From: Glaciibacter superstes DSM 21135
Lineage (GTDB): Bacteria; Actinomycetota; Actinomycetes; Actinomycetales; Microbacteriaceae
Reading direction: 5' to 3'
DNA: 64,000 nt
NCBI RefSeq assembly: GCF_000421145.1
Contig: NZ_ATWH01000001.1
Span: 124,001 to 188,000, forward strand
Position numbers and translations under genes: made by a program. Positions 54,406 to 64,000 of this stretch are shown piece after piece; positions within the stretch are counted from its first letter, which is position 1, and each line of letters begins with the position of its first letter. Under the pieces are notes generated by a model. That model did no database searches. It was given only the letters and a program-made list of their open reading frames with translations, and had not been told where the DNA came from.

Positions 54406-55629
54406 TCACCCCACGCCGAGCAGGCGCTGCACGAACCAGACGAGGCCCGTGATAGCCACGCCTCCGGCGACGACGGCGCCAACGGCGAGCCCGACTTTTG
54501 GCGTGCGCCGCCAGAGGATCACGAGCAGTGGAAAGACAACGGCGATGACGGCGATTTGCACCACCTCGATGCCGACGTTGAAGACGAGCAGCGACCACAA
54601 GAGCGGCCAGGAGAACGGCTCGTCGATCCCGAGCGCCCCGGCGAACCCGAGACCGTGCACAAGTCCGAACCCGAAGACGACAGCGAGCCGCGTCCAATCG
54701 GCCCGGTCAAGACTTCGCCAACCGGACCGGTCAAGACCTCGCCTGTAAGCATGATCCAGTGCGAGCGCGCCTCGGTCGTACCACAGGCGCCACAGGTACC
54801 ACCCGGCGACAACGGCGATCGACAGCGCGATGATCGGCTCGACGATCAGCGCCGGGGCCGACACCACGCCCAATGCGGCCAGAACAAATGTCACGGAGTG
54901 CGCGACAGTGAACGAGGTAGCAGCGAGAACGACATCGCGAAGTCGACGAGAGCCGACGATCAGCGCGAGCAGGAAAAGCACATGATCGATGCCGAACAGC
55001 AGGTGCTCGGCGCCGAGCAGGAAGAAATGCCCGAACCGTTCGAGCAGCGGCTGATCGGTGGAGAATTCCGGCGCCTCGCTGTCGAGTGCCGCGCTACCGC
55101 TCTGCCCATCGAGATCGTATTCAACGACCGTGACCGTTCCCGTCACGTACTCCTCGGCATCGGAGAACAACTCGCTCCGGATCTCGTGCACCGAGCTCGG
55201 CTCACAGGTGTGGTCGAGCGTGAGCACTGCGTAGGGGACGCCCTCTCGCTCCGTCATGCCCATTGCGCCGGCCCGGGTCGGCTCGCACAAGTGCCCTCCC
55301 GCGCTCACCACAAATCGTTCCGTGACGTACTTCACGATCGCGTCAGCATGGTCGTTGAGGGCAGTTGCCTCGTCGCCAGTCTGGAAGACCTCCATGCCCT
55401 CTTCGAAGAACAGCGGGGCGTTCGCGAAGTCGGCCACGGAGACGACGAGCAGGTCGTACTCGAGGGCGAGCTCCGTGCGAACGGCCTCCGACTCGGCGCT
55501 GGCCTCGACGTAGACGACCGTCGAGAATCCGTGCGCGGCAGCAGGCAGGGCGAAGAATGCCGAAGCGGCCGCAGCGAGAGCGAGAACGGCGGCGGCGATC
55601 AGACCGCGCGCACCGGAACGTGTGGACAT
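54406..55629 (-). CDS. HupE/UreJ-like membrane protein
   Basis: From ATG 55629 (AAGGAG upstream) the protein has 407 residues. A signal peptide (ALPAAAHG) and an extracytoplasmic N-terminal domain of about 180 residues precede six or so membrane helices with the HupE motifs GAEHLLFGIDHVLFLLAL, FTVAHSVTF and FGLVHGLGFA. The His residues of these motifs suggest metal, perhaps nickel or cobalt, handling. No hydrogenase or urease genes are in view. Confidence 0.8.
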   Translation of the reverse strand: MSTRSGARGLIAAAVLALAAAASAFFALPAAAHGFSTVVYVEASAESEAVRTELALEYDLLVVSVADFANAPLFFEEGMEVFQTGDEATALNDHADAIVKYVTERFVVSAGGHLCEPTRAGAMGMTEREGVPYAVLTLDHTCEPSSVHEIRSELFSDAEEYVTGTVTVVEYDLDGQSGSAALDSEAPEFSTDQPLLERFGHFFLLGAEHLLFGIDHVLFLLALIVGSRRLRDVVLAATSFTVAHSVTFVLAALGVVSAPALIVEPIIALSIAVVAGWYLWRLWYDRGALALDHAYRRGLDRSGWRSLDRADWTRLAVVFGFGLVHGLGFAGALGIDEPFSWPLLWSLLVFNVGIEVVQIAVIAVVFPLLVILWRRTPKVGLAVGAVVAGGVAITGLVWFVQRLLGVG

Positions 55630-55841
55630 CTGACTCCTTCGGGGCAACGCAGATGCTGTCCGAGTCGGATGAACGAGACGAAGCCGCCAGGCAAACAACG
55701 CAAGACGCGTGCCGCCGAACGAGCCGATCAGGCCTGGTTTCAGGGTTCAGCGAATGGTGAGATCCACGCGTGGTCCGCGTCGCGACCGCTTGGGTTCGGA
55801 CCAATTTAGGCGAAACAGCCATTCGAGCCGAAAGAGAGAAC

Positions 55842-55910
55842 GACCCCGCTGTCTAAGCCTCTGGCGGTCACGTCCCGTGGCGCATAGCTTCTACATTGCG
55901 GGGTCTTTTT
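55842..55910 (+). terminator. Variant tRNA-type terminator with enlarged loop
   Basis: The segment 55882-55919 matches the tRNA-Phe terminator/att tail at 36 of 38 positions. Its upstream arm is GACCCCGC (55842-55849), pairing perfectly with GCGGGGTC (55898-55905), while the att copy has AACCCCCGC/GCGGGGGTT. About 33 extra bases enlarge the loop. It is probably the trace of another tRNA terminator or an old attachment site. Confidence 0.55.
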
Positions 55911-55979
55911 ATTTCCCTGCCCGCCCAGCGTGCGGTCGGGGTGGCACGCAGCCCACGGCGAACTAAGCCGAGTTGCTGG

Positions 55980-56375
55980 TCACTGCGCCAGGAGGGTCAA
56001 TTCGATTTTGTCGGAAACGGCCGTGCGCAGCGGGCGCACCGCTTCAACGTCCCACGCTTCGGGGTTCGGGAATGACCACTCGAGCACTTCACCACGCGGC
56101 ACGGCGGGCAGTTGAAGGCCGGGCTTCATCAGCACCACGACATCCGCCTGCTCCAGATCAGTCTCAGTGACGGCACGCGGCACCCGATCAGAGATATCCA
56201 GCCCGAGTTCCGCGACCGTGGCCGCAATGGCTGGGTTCACGGACTCCGACGGTGCCAGACCCGCTGAGGTGGCGGTGAAGCGGTCAGCGGCGAGGTGTTC
56301 CAACAGGGCAGCGCCGAGCTGCGAGCGACCGGCATTGTGCTGGCAGATGAATAGGACGGTGGATTTATCGGTCAT
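55980..56375 (-). CDS. arsC: Arsenate reductase, low-molecular-weight phosphatase type
   Basis: The 131-residue protein begins with the P-loop CQHNAGRSQ (CX5R fold), the site of arsenate reduction in the LMW-phosphatase-like ArsC family. DVVVLMKPG and SFPNPEAWDVE match the family. In actinobacteria such enzymes often use mycothiol/mycoredoxin. It follows the ArsR-ArsC fusion gene by 51 bp on the same strand. Confidence 0.85.
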   Translation of the reverse strand: MTDKSTVLFICQHNAGRSQLGAALLEHLAADRFTATSAGLAPSESVNPAIAATVAELGLDISDRVPRAVTETDLEQADVVVLMKPGLQLPAVPRGEVLEWSFPNPEAWDVEAVRPLRTAVSDKIELTLLAQ

Positions 56376-56426
56376 GGTGTCGATCAGCTCTTTCTGGATG
56401 AGACGGCGGACGTCGCGGCGGCGTGG

Positions 56427-57101
56427 TCAGGATGCGGCGAGCCGCGGGGCGAGGTCTGCGATGCGGTGCTCCAGCTCGGCGAAGGCGTTATCAAACGCGG
56501 CATCGGTGCCAATGCGCACTGGGTCGGAGATTGACCAGTGCAGGTCCCCGGTGGCGCCCAGCTCTTCGTGGGCATTGTCACAGACAGTCACCACGAAATC
56601 GTTTCCGGTCAGGACGTCCGCGAGAGCATGCGGAGCAGCCGAAGGCAGCGCGAGGTCGTGGCGGGCGGCAGCGGCGATCGCGCCGGGCGCGATCTGCTCG
56701 GTCGGATGAGTTCCACCGGAAGCGACGGGAATGCTGCTGTGTTCCTGCCAGAGCGCCGCTGCGAGCTGAGAACGGGCGGAGTTCGCCGAGCAGACGAACA
56801 CGACCCGGCTGGCATTCCCTACGGCGCCTGGCACGAGCCCGTCGAGGGCGTGGTCGGCCAAGCGCACGTAACTGCGGCGCTTGTCACCCTCGGATTGCGA
56901 TCGGGTGACCATGCCCACCGATTCCAGCACGTTCAGATGGTGCGTCACCAGATTCGACGGGCTCCCGACCGCCAACCGAATTTCCGTCGGGGACAGATCC
57001 CCCAGCGTCAGCAGATCGATGATCTGCAGGCGTGCCGGCTCACCCAGCGCAGCGTGCCTCGCCGCCCGCGCCGCCATCTCATCATTTCGCTCGACGTTCA
57101 T
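56427..57101 (-). CDS. ArsR repressor fused to an ArsC-type phosphatase domain
   Basis: From ATG 57101 the protein has 224 residues. An ArsR winged helix comes first (HAALGEPARLQIIDLLTLGD, SNLVTHHLNVLESVGM). A second LMW-phosphatase domain starts at about 95 with CSANSARSQ and ends DLHWSISDPVRIG. Sensor and arsenate reductase are thus in one chain. It faces the aquaporin gene divergently across a perfect inverted repeat. Confidence 0.88.
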   Translation of the reverse strand: MNVERNDEMAARAARHAALGEPARLQIIDLLTLGDLSPTEIRLAVGSPSNLVTHHLNVLESVGMVTRSQSEGDKRRSYVRLADHALDGLVPGAVGNASRVVFVCSANSARSQLAAALWQEHSSIPVASGGTHPTEQIAPGAIAAAARHDLALPSAAPHALADVLTGNDFVVTVCDNAHEELGATGDLHWSISDPVRIGTDAAFDNAFAELEHRIADLAPRLAAS

Positions 57102-57108
57102 TGGTTCA

Positions 57109-57140
57109 ATCTTGACTGTAATAGTTTCGTGAGTCAAGAT
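57109..57140. promoter_or_regulatory. ArsR operator in the divergent ars promoter
   Basis: ATCTTGACT (57109-57117) is exactly inverted at 57132-57140 with 14 bases between. It spans the 48-bp gap between the two divergent starts and can control both. Confidence 0.7.
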
Positions 57141-57149
57141 AAAACCGAT

Positions 57150-57908
57150 ATGAATACTCCTGCGCCCCCCTACCGGCCCGCTCGGGCGCATTTAGTGCGC
57201 CGCACCCTCGCCGAATTCGTCGGCACTGGCCTGCTGGTGACCGTTGTCGTCGGGTCTGGGATCGCCGCGCAGCGGCTCTCACCGGATGATGTCGGCCTGC
57301 AGCTGTTGCAGAACAGCCTCACAACCATGCTCGGCCTTGCCGTGCTGATCCTGATGCTCGGTCCGGTTTCCGGCGCCCATTTCAACCCGGTCGTGTCCCT
57401 CGCAGACTGGATCATCGGTCGTCGCCAACACACCGGCCTGCCGCTAGGCGACCTCGGACCATACGTGCTCGCACAGATCACGGGCGGGATCGGTGGCACG
57501 CTGGTCGCTGGACTCATGTTCGACGTCGCACCCGCACTCTCGAAAACGGACCGAACCACAGGCGGGCATCTGCTGGGCGAGGTCGTTGCAACGGCCGGCC
57601 TGGTGCTCCTGATCTTTGCGCTCGCGCGGACCAGCAGCGAGGCAGTGACCGCGGCCGCGGTCGGCGCATATATCGGTGCCGCGTACTGGTTCACCAGCTC
57701 GACATCCTTCGCGAACCCCGCCGTGACCATCGCCCGTACCTTCACAGACACGTTCGCCGGGATCGCCCCCGGTTCCGTCGCCCCGTTCGTGATCATGCAA
57801 CTCATCGGCGGAGCACTGGGGCTCGGCCTGGTGCTCGTGTTCTACCCGACCGTTGCGCGCAGCGCGGGCGACGTCGTGGTTCCCCAGTCAATCGAAGCCA
57901 AACTCTGA
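57150..57908 (+). CDS. Aquaglyceroporin-type channel (MIP family)
   Basis: From ATG 57150 the protein has 252 residues and six helices. The two pore motifs are FNPVVS, where the usual NPA is NPV, and ANPAVT. In ars loci such channels let arsenite leave by diffusion once ArsC has made it. It is followed after 10 bp by an FAD oxidoreductase gene. Earlier in-frame starts would run through the operator. Confidence 0.9.
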   Translation: MNTPAPPYRPARAHLVRRTLAEFVGTGLLVTVVVGSGIAAQRLSPDDVGLQLLQNSLTTMLGLAVLILMLGPVSGAHFNPVVSLADWIIGRRQHTGLPLGDLGPYVLAQITGGIGGTLVAGLMFDVAPALSKTDRTTGGHLLGEVVATAGLVLLIFALARTSSEAVTAAAVGAYIGAAYWFTSSTSFANPAVTIARTFTDTFAGIAPGSVAPFVIMQLIGGALGLGLVLVFYPTVARSAGDVVVPQSIEAKL

Positions 57909-57918
57909 AAGGCACTCC

Positions 57919-59301
57919 ATGCATCTTGTAGCCATCGGCGGCAGCGACGCCGGCATCTCCGCCGCCCTCCGCGCGCGCGAACTCGACCCCTCCGTCGACG
58001 TGACCGTTGTCGTCGCGGACTCCTTCCCGAACTTCTCCATCTGCGGCATCCCCTACTACTTCTCCCGCGAGGTGAACCCGTGGCAATCCCTCGCACACCG
58101 AACGCACGCGGACCTCGAAGCCACCGGCATGCAACTGCGTCTCGACACCCTCGCCACCGGCATCGACGTCGTGGCACGGCAGCTCACTGTCCGCGACCAA
58201 TACGGTGCAGCGTCAACCATCGCCTACGACGAACTCATGGTCGGCACCGGAGCCTTGCCCTCCACCGCTGGGATCGCCGGACTCGATCAGCTCGGCCCAG
58301 CCGACGGGGTGCACCTGCTGCACTCGATGGGCGACACGTTCGCTCTCGAGCGCTACCTCGACGAACAGCATGCCGAAACTGCGATCATCGTCGGCGCCGG
58401 CTATGTCGGCCTCGAAATGGCCGAAGCCCTCACCGTCCGTGGCCTTCACGTCACGCAGCTGCAGCGCGGCGCCGAAGTGCTCTCCACCCTCGACCCCGAA
58501 CTCGGCTCTCTCGTCCACGACGAACTCACCCGCAACGGCGTCGACGTCATCACCGGCACCCGCGTCGAACGCGTCTCCCGCGAGAACGGACAGCTCACCG
58601 TCGCAGGCATGCACGACGGCCAACCATTCGCCCAGACCGCGGACGTCGTGCTCGTCGTCATCGGCGTCCGTCCGAACACCAGCCTGCTCACCGAAGCCGG
58701 TGCCAGCACGGGCGCAGGCGGTGCAGTCGCCGTTGACGAACACATGCACACCGGACTGCCGCACGTCTGGGCAGCAGGCGACGGCGTAGTCACCCACCAC
58801 CGCCTGCTCGGCGTCACCTACCTGCCACTCGGCACCACCGCACACAAGCAAGGCCGAGTCGCGGGCGAAAACGCTGTCGGCGGCAACGCCCGATTCGCCG
58901 GGAGCCTCGGCACCCAAGTCGTAAAGGTCTTCGATCTAGTCGCCGCCCGCACCGGCCTCCGCGACCACGAAGCCACCGCCGCCGGCTACACCCCGCACAG
59001 CGGAACGGTGATCGCCGACGACCACAAGGCCTACTACCCGGGAGCCAAGCCGCTGAGCATCCGCATCACCGGCGACACCGACAGCGGAGTCCTCCTCGGC
59101 GCGCAGCTCGTCGGCGCCCGCGGCGCAGAAATCGCCAAACGCGTCGACACCTACGCCGCTGCACTGCACCACAGCATGACCGTCGATGCGATGAGCGACC
59201 TCGACCTCTCTTACACGCCACCGCTTGGCTCCCCATGGGACGCAGTGCAAATCGCTACCCAGGCATGGAGCAGAGGGGTTCGATCCTTCCAGCTCAGGTA
59301 A
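57919..59301 (+). CDS. CoA-disulfide-reductase-like FAD oxidoreductase
   Basis: The 460-residue protein has FAD and NAD(P) motifs (VAIGGSDAGISAALRAREL, IIVGAGYVGLEMAEAL) and a single redox Cys in FSICGIPYYFS. This is the pattern of CoA disulfide reductase and NADH oxidase relatives. A C-terminal dimerisation domain is present. Similar genes occur in actinobacterial ars operons, possibly to recycle a thiol for arsenate reduction; the role here is inferred. Confidence 0.85.
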   Translation: MHLVAIGGSDAGISAALRARELDPSVDVTVVVADSFPNFSICGIPYYFSREVNPWQSLAHRTHADLEATGMQLRLDTLATGIDVVARQLTVRDQYGAASTIAYDELMVGTGALPSTAGIAGLDQLGPADGVHLLHSMGDTFALERYLDEQHAETAIIVGAGYVGLEMAEALTVRGLHVTQLQRGAEVLSTLDPELGSLVHDELTRNGVDVITGTRVERVSRENGQLTVAGMHDGQPFAQTADVVLVVIGVRPNTSLLTEAGASTGAGGAVAVDEHMHTGLPHVWAAGDGVVTHHRLLGVTYLPLGTTAHKQGRVAGENAVGGNARFAGSLGTQVVKVFDLVAARTGLRDHEATAAGYTPHSGTVIADDHKAYYPGAKPLSIRITGDTDSGVLLGAQLVGARGAEIAKRVDTYAAALHHSMTVDAMSDLDLSYTPPLGSPWDAVQIATQAWSRGVRSFQLR

Positions 59302-59363
59302 TTTGCACCGGCATTCTCATATGCAATGTCCCAGCCCCGTCACGGATCGTGCGGCATCCTCAA

Positions 59364-61756
<2,393 letters not shown>

Positions 61757-61760
<4 letters not shown>

Positions 61761-62167
61761 TTCGCTTGTTGGATGCGGATCAGGTTGCCGGCAGGGTCGC
61801 GGAAGGCGCAGTCGCGGGACCCGTACGGTTGGTCGGTCGGTTCCTGCACGACTTCGGCTCCGCTGGCCTCCACATTCGCGAAAGCAGTGTCGAGATCATC
61901 CGTCGACAGCAGGATCCAGCCGTACGTGCCCTTGGCCATCATCTCGACGATGGTACGGCGTTCGTCGTCGGTGATCCCTGGGTCGGCGGCGGGTGGCGCA
62001 AGAAGAATGGACACCCCTGGCTGGCCCACCGGCCCCACAGTGATCCAGCGCATCGTGCCGCTCCCGACGTCGCTACGAACCTCGAAGCCGAGCGCGTCGC
62101 GAAAGAAGGCGACGGATGCGTCGGGGTCGTCGTGGGGGAGAGCGGTCGTGTGAATGGTGATGTCCAT
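61757..62167 (-). CDS. VOC-family protein (glyoxalase/bleomycin-resistance fold)
   Basis: From ATG 62167 the protein has 136 residues. It shows the VOC pattern ([37 protein letters not shown]) with a conserved metal-site Glu/His layout only partly visible. It may be a drug-binding or lyase protein. It is coupled to the UvrA-like gene, a pairing often seen in antibiotic-protection units. Confidence 0.85.
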
Positions 62168-62220
62168 GGCAGTCACACTATCTGCAGCTTCGAGGCAGGC
62201 GCTTCTTGATTCCTGATCGG
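62165..62220. repeat. Duplicated VOC leader, copy 1
   Basis: The 56-bp start region of the first VOC gene resembles 62959-63014. Both share CAGTCACACTA next to the start and GATTCCTGATCGG at the far end, at identical spacing. Confidence 0.6.
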
Positions 62221-62331
62221 CCTGGTCACCATGATTCCCTCCACAATCGTTCAGTCGCTGCTGCTCAATCAAGGCGCGCGTCCAAGACGGATGGCACACG
62301 AGAGAACCCCCTCATCCATGTGGGCACCGCG

Positions 62332-62961
62332 TCAGTTCGCGGTCCCCCAGGTAAAGCCGTCCGGGTCGGTGAAGGGTCCGGCGTCGCTGCCAATGATGAG
62401 CCGGCTCGATCCGGTGCCTTCTGGCGCGACACCTGCGTCTTTGGCGAGCGCCCGGCGCTTGTATAGCCCTAGTTTGACGGGGCTCGACGGCATGGCAAAG
62501 TCGACGTAACTGCCGAAGCTCTTGCCGACGGCGAGACCGCGATCGACATAGAACCGCTTGCTCGTGCTCACGTTTTCGGCTCCGAGTAGGAGCACGATCT
62601 GATCGAAACGACGGGTGGCCGCGCCGGTGTCTTTCTTCGCCGACGTCGCGACCTTCCAGATCGTTCCGTCCGGTGCCTGGACGACGCCGCCGACGCCCCA
62701 CATCGACTTCTCGACCGGTTTCAGGATCGTGGCGCCGGCATTGATGGCGGAGTCGATCAGGTTGTTGACGGTGGATGGCTGCCCAACGATGAGAGACATC
62801 GTGAACCCGCGGAAGCCGGTGGTCGGCGCATCAGAAGCATACAGGTGCACTAGGTCGTCCAAACCGAACGCAGTGGTGTAAAAACGGCGGGCGGCGGAAG
62901 GATCGGCCACTTCGATGGTGACGGATGCGATGGTGACGGATTCGGAAGTTGTAGTAGTCAT
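62332..62961 (-). CDS. VOC-family protein, two-module
   Basis: From ATG 62961 the protein has 209 residues with two VOC modules (DPSAARRFYTTAFGLDDLV and NVSTSKRFYVDRGLAVGKSF). Each ends in a DPDG/APDG strand (VVQAPDGTIWKVA, FTDPDGFTWG). Such proteins often bind small electrophiles or drugs. An AraC regulator gene ends 5 bp upstream of the start, so both belong to one operon. Confidence 0.85.
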   Translation of the reverse strand: MTTTTSESVTIASVTIEVADPSAARRFYTTAFGLDDLVHLYASDAPTTGFRGFTMSLIVGQPSTVNNLIDSAINAGATILKPVEKSMWGVGGVVQAPDGTIWKVATSAKKDTGAATRRFDQIVLLLGAENVSTSKRFYVDRGLAVGKSFGSYVDFAMPSSPVKLGLYKRRALAKDAGVAPEGTGSSRLIIGSDAGPFTDPDGFTWGTAN

Positions 62962-63014
62962 GTCAGTCACACTATTTGTGGTGCGACAGCGGGCGCTTCT
63001 CGATTCCTGATCGG
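62959..63014. repeat. Duplicated VOC leader, copy 2
   Basis: Copy of 62165-62220, here overlapping the 3' end of the AraC gene. The match suggests that the VOC gene and its start region were duplicated. Confidence 0.6.
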
Positions 63015-63416
63015 TCTTGACACCTGTTTCGCAACGCACGGCGGCATGCCGACGTCCCCGTGTGCGACACCGTTTCGGTAGACGCTCGGCGGCATCCCGA
63101 CGAGTTCCGTGAAGCGTGTACTGAACGTGCCAAGCGACGAACAGCCAACCGCGAAGCACACCTCGGTAACGCTGAGGTCACCACGCCGCAGCAGCGCCAT
63201 CGCACGCTCGATACGGCGCGTCATCAGGAAGCTATAGGGCGATTCGCCGTACGCGAGCCGAAACTGGCGACTCAGGTGCCCGGCCGACACGTTCACACCA
63301 CGCGCGAGCGCCTCAACATCCAACGGCTGCGCATACTCCCGATCGATCCGGTCACGCACACGCCGCAACAAGGCAAGATCCCCCAGTCGCTGCTTTTCGG
63401 TGGGGCTGCTGGTCAC
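62967..63416 (-). CDS. AraC-family regulator, DNA-binding domain only
   Basis: The 149-residue protein has the two helix-turn-helices of AraC proteins (DVEALARGVNVSAGHLSRQF and SVTEVCFAVGCSSLGTFSTR). It has no separate effector domain. The last 30 residues look added and coincide with the duplicated VOC leader. It probably controls the downstream VOC gene. Confidence 0.88.
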   Translation of the reverse strand: MTSSPTEKQRLGDLALLRRVRDRIDREYAQPLDVEALARGVNVSAGHLSRQFRLAYGESPYSFLMTRRIERAMALLRRGDLSVTEVCFAVGCSSLGTFSTRFTELVGMPPSVYRNGVAHGDVGMPPCVAKQVSRPIRNREAPAVAPQIV

Positions 63417-63459
63417 CTGCGCGATACTGCCACGTCGCGCCGGAGTTGTCCAGCACCCA

Positions 63460-64000
63460 TCACGTCGCCGTCTGCTCCCGATAGACGTGGGCGATGTCGC
63501 TCAGGAAATGGATCGCAGCACCCGCGGTGAGTGCGGCGGCAATTCGAACGGCATAGTTCAGTTCCACCACACTCGCGCCGCGTTCCTCGGCCACAGCACG
63601 CGCCCGGGCGATGAGCGAGGAATCCTTCAGGCTGAAGGCCGCAGCCGATACCACCAACGCCTTCGTCTTCACGTCCAAGTGAGTCACCACGTCGTCGAAT
63701 GGCAGCTCAAGGAACGGATCCACCGGTGTGGACTCGGTTCCGGCCTCCACGACAGCCAGCGTCTGCACCGCCGCAGCCAGCACCCCGGCCTCGACGAGTT
63801 CGTGCGCCTCGACCCCCAATGCCAGTGCCTTAGTCGAATGAAAATCCACGCAGGTCGAGCATCGGGTGACGTGGGTCACCGCCACCGCGATGATCTCGGT
63901 CGTTCGCGCATCGATGTCGTCAGCTGCCCAGACCTGGTCTGCGAACCGCCGATATAGACGAAACGACCGGCCGTTGGTGGCCGCGGCCTCCGCGATCTTC
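63460..64000 (-). CDS. AhpD/carboxymuconolactone decarboxylase-like protein, 5' partial
   Basis: The frame continues past the right edge. The visible 180 residues include AVTHVTRCSTCVDFHSTKAL, the AhpD-type CxxC redox site with its downstream His. The C-terminal half is helical. An alkylhydroperoxidase-type redox role is likely. A GTG within the frame near 63885 could also serve as start, but homologous-looking sequence continues upstream (RSFRLYRRFADQVWAADDID). Confidence 0.8.
   Translation of the reverse strand, partial: KIAEAAATNGRSFRLYRRFADQVWAADDIDARTTEIIAVAVTHVTRCSTCVDFHSTKALALGVEAHELVEAGVLAAAVQTLAVVEAGTESTPVDPFLELPFDDVVTHLDVKTKALVVSAAAFSLKDSSLIARARAVAEERGASVVELNYAVRIAAALTAGAAIHFLSDIAHVYREQTAT

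Noticed and set aside
54556-55809. Plus-strand open frame of 417 codons
   Set aside because: It is antisense to the HupE-like gene, which has a signal peptide and clear membrane motifs.

Overview
The window looks like the chromosome of a high-GC actinobacterium, probably Microbacteriaceae. I judge this from GC-rich codon use, frequent GTG starts, ATGA and TGATG gene overlaps, the tRNA sequences and the protein families present. This is an inference; no ribosomal RNA is in view.

Layout. (1) 1-1741 is core chromosome: the 5' part of a secreted LytM/M23-type peptidoglycan hydrolase gene, then tRNA-Glu, tRNA-Asp and tRNA-Phe. (2) 1650-50503 is a 48.8-kb integrated element in tRNA-Phe. It is bounded by a 92-bp perfect direct repeat (attL 1650-1741, attR 50412-50503), with a tyrosine integrase beside attL and matching arm-type repeats near both ends. 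(3) 50.5-64 kb is flanking sequence: a cell-surface protein, a purple acid phosphatase, a lipoprotein, a HupE-like protein, an ars locus, a UvrA-like ABC protein, VOC proteins, an AraC regulator and an AhpD-like protein.

Inside the element, 3.2-19 kb is a defence island: a single-chain type ISP restriction-modification enzyme, a HIRAN protein, a GmrSD-type (DUF262/DUF1524) nuclease, a DUF4365-like nuclease with a coupled partner, a GIY-YIG-like protein and an Mrr nuclease, interspersed with broken genes. A serine recombinase follows. 20.2-27.8 kb is a glycoside-uptake unit (GH31, ABC importer, GH1, LacI regulator) with two copies of one operator. 28.3-40.4 kb is a catabolic unit with an IclR regulator. 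It encodes an RraA-like aldolase, DmpF, DmpG, a three-part ABC importer, a TcuA-like dehydrogenase, an aldo/keto reductase, a ComA-like protein and an MFS carrier. 40.9-46.9 kb is the transfer and maintenance module: a TrbL/VirB6-like membrane protein, MobC, a probable oriT with three perfect hairpins, a DUF3631 protein, an excisionase-like protein and an XRE repressor. No relaxase or coupling ATPase is present, so the element looks mobilizable rather than self-transmissible. At 47.2-49.7 kb a two-gene cassette encodes a GNAT-PIN-GNAT-(ASCH/EVE-like) protein and a stand-alone ASCH protein. I consider it the best candidate for an undescribed system.

The carbohydrate and carboxylate units each pair import with intracellular breakdown under a local regulator. 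The defence genes mix enzymes that methylate and cut unmodified DNA with enzymes that cut modified DNA. The ars locus pairs two arsenate reductase modules with an aquaporin-type channel, the expected route for arsenite exit.
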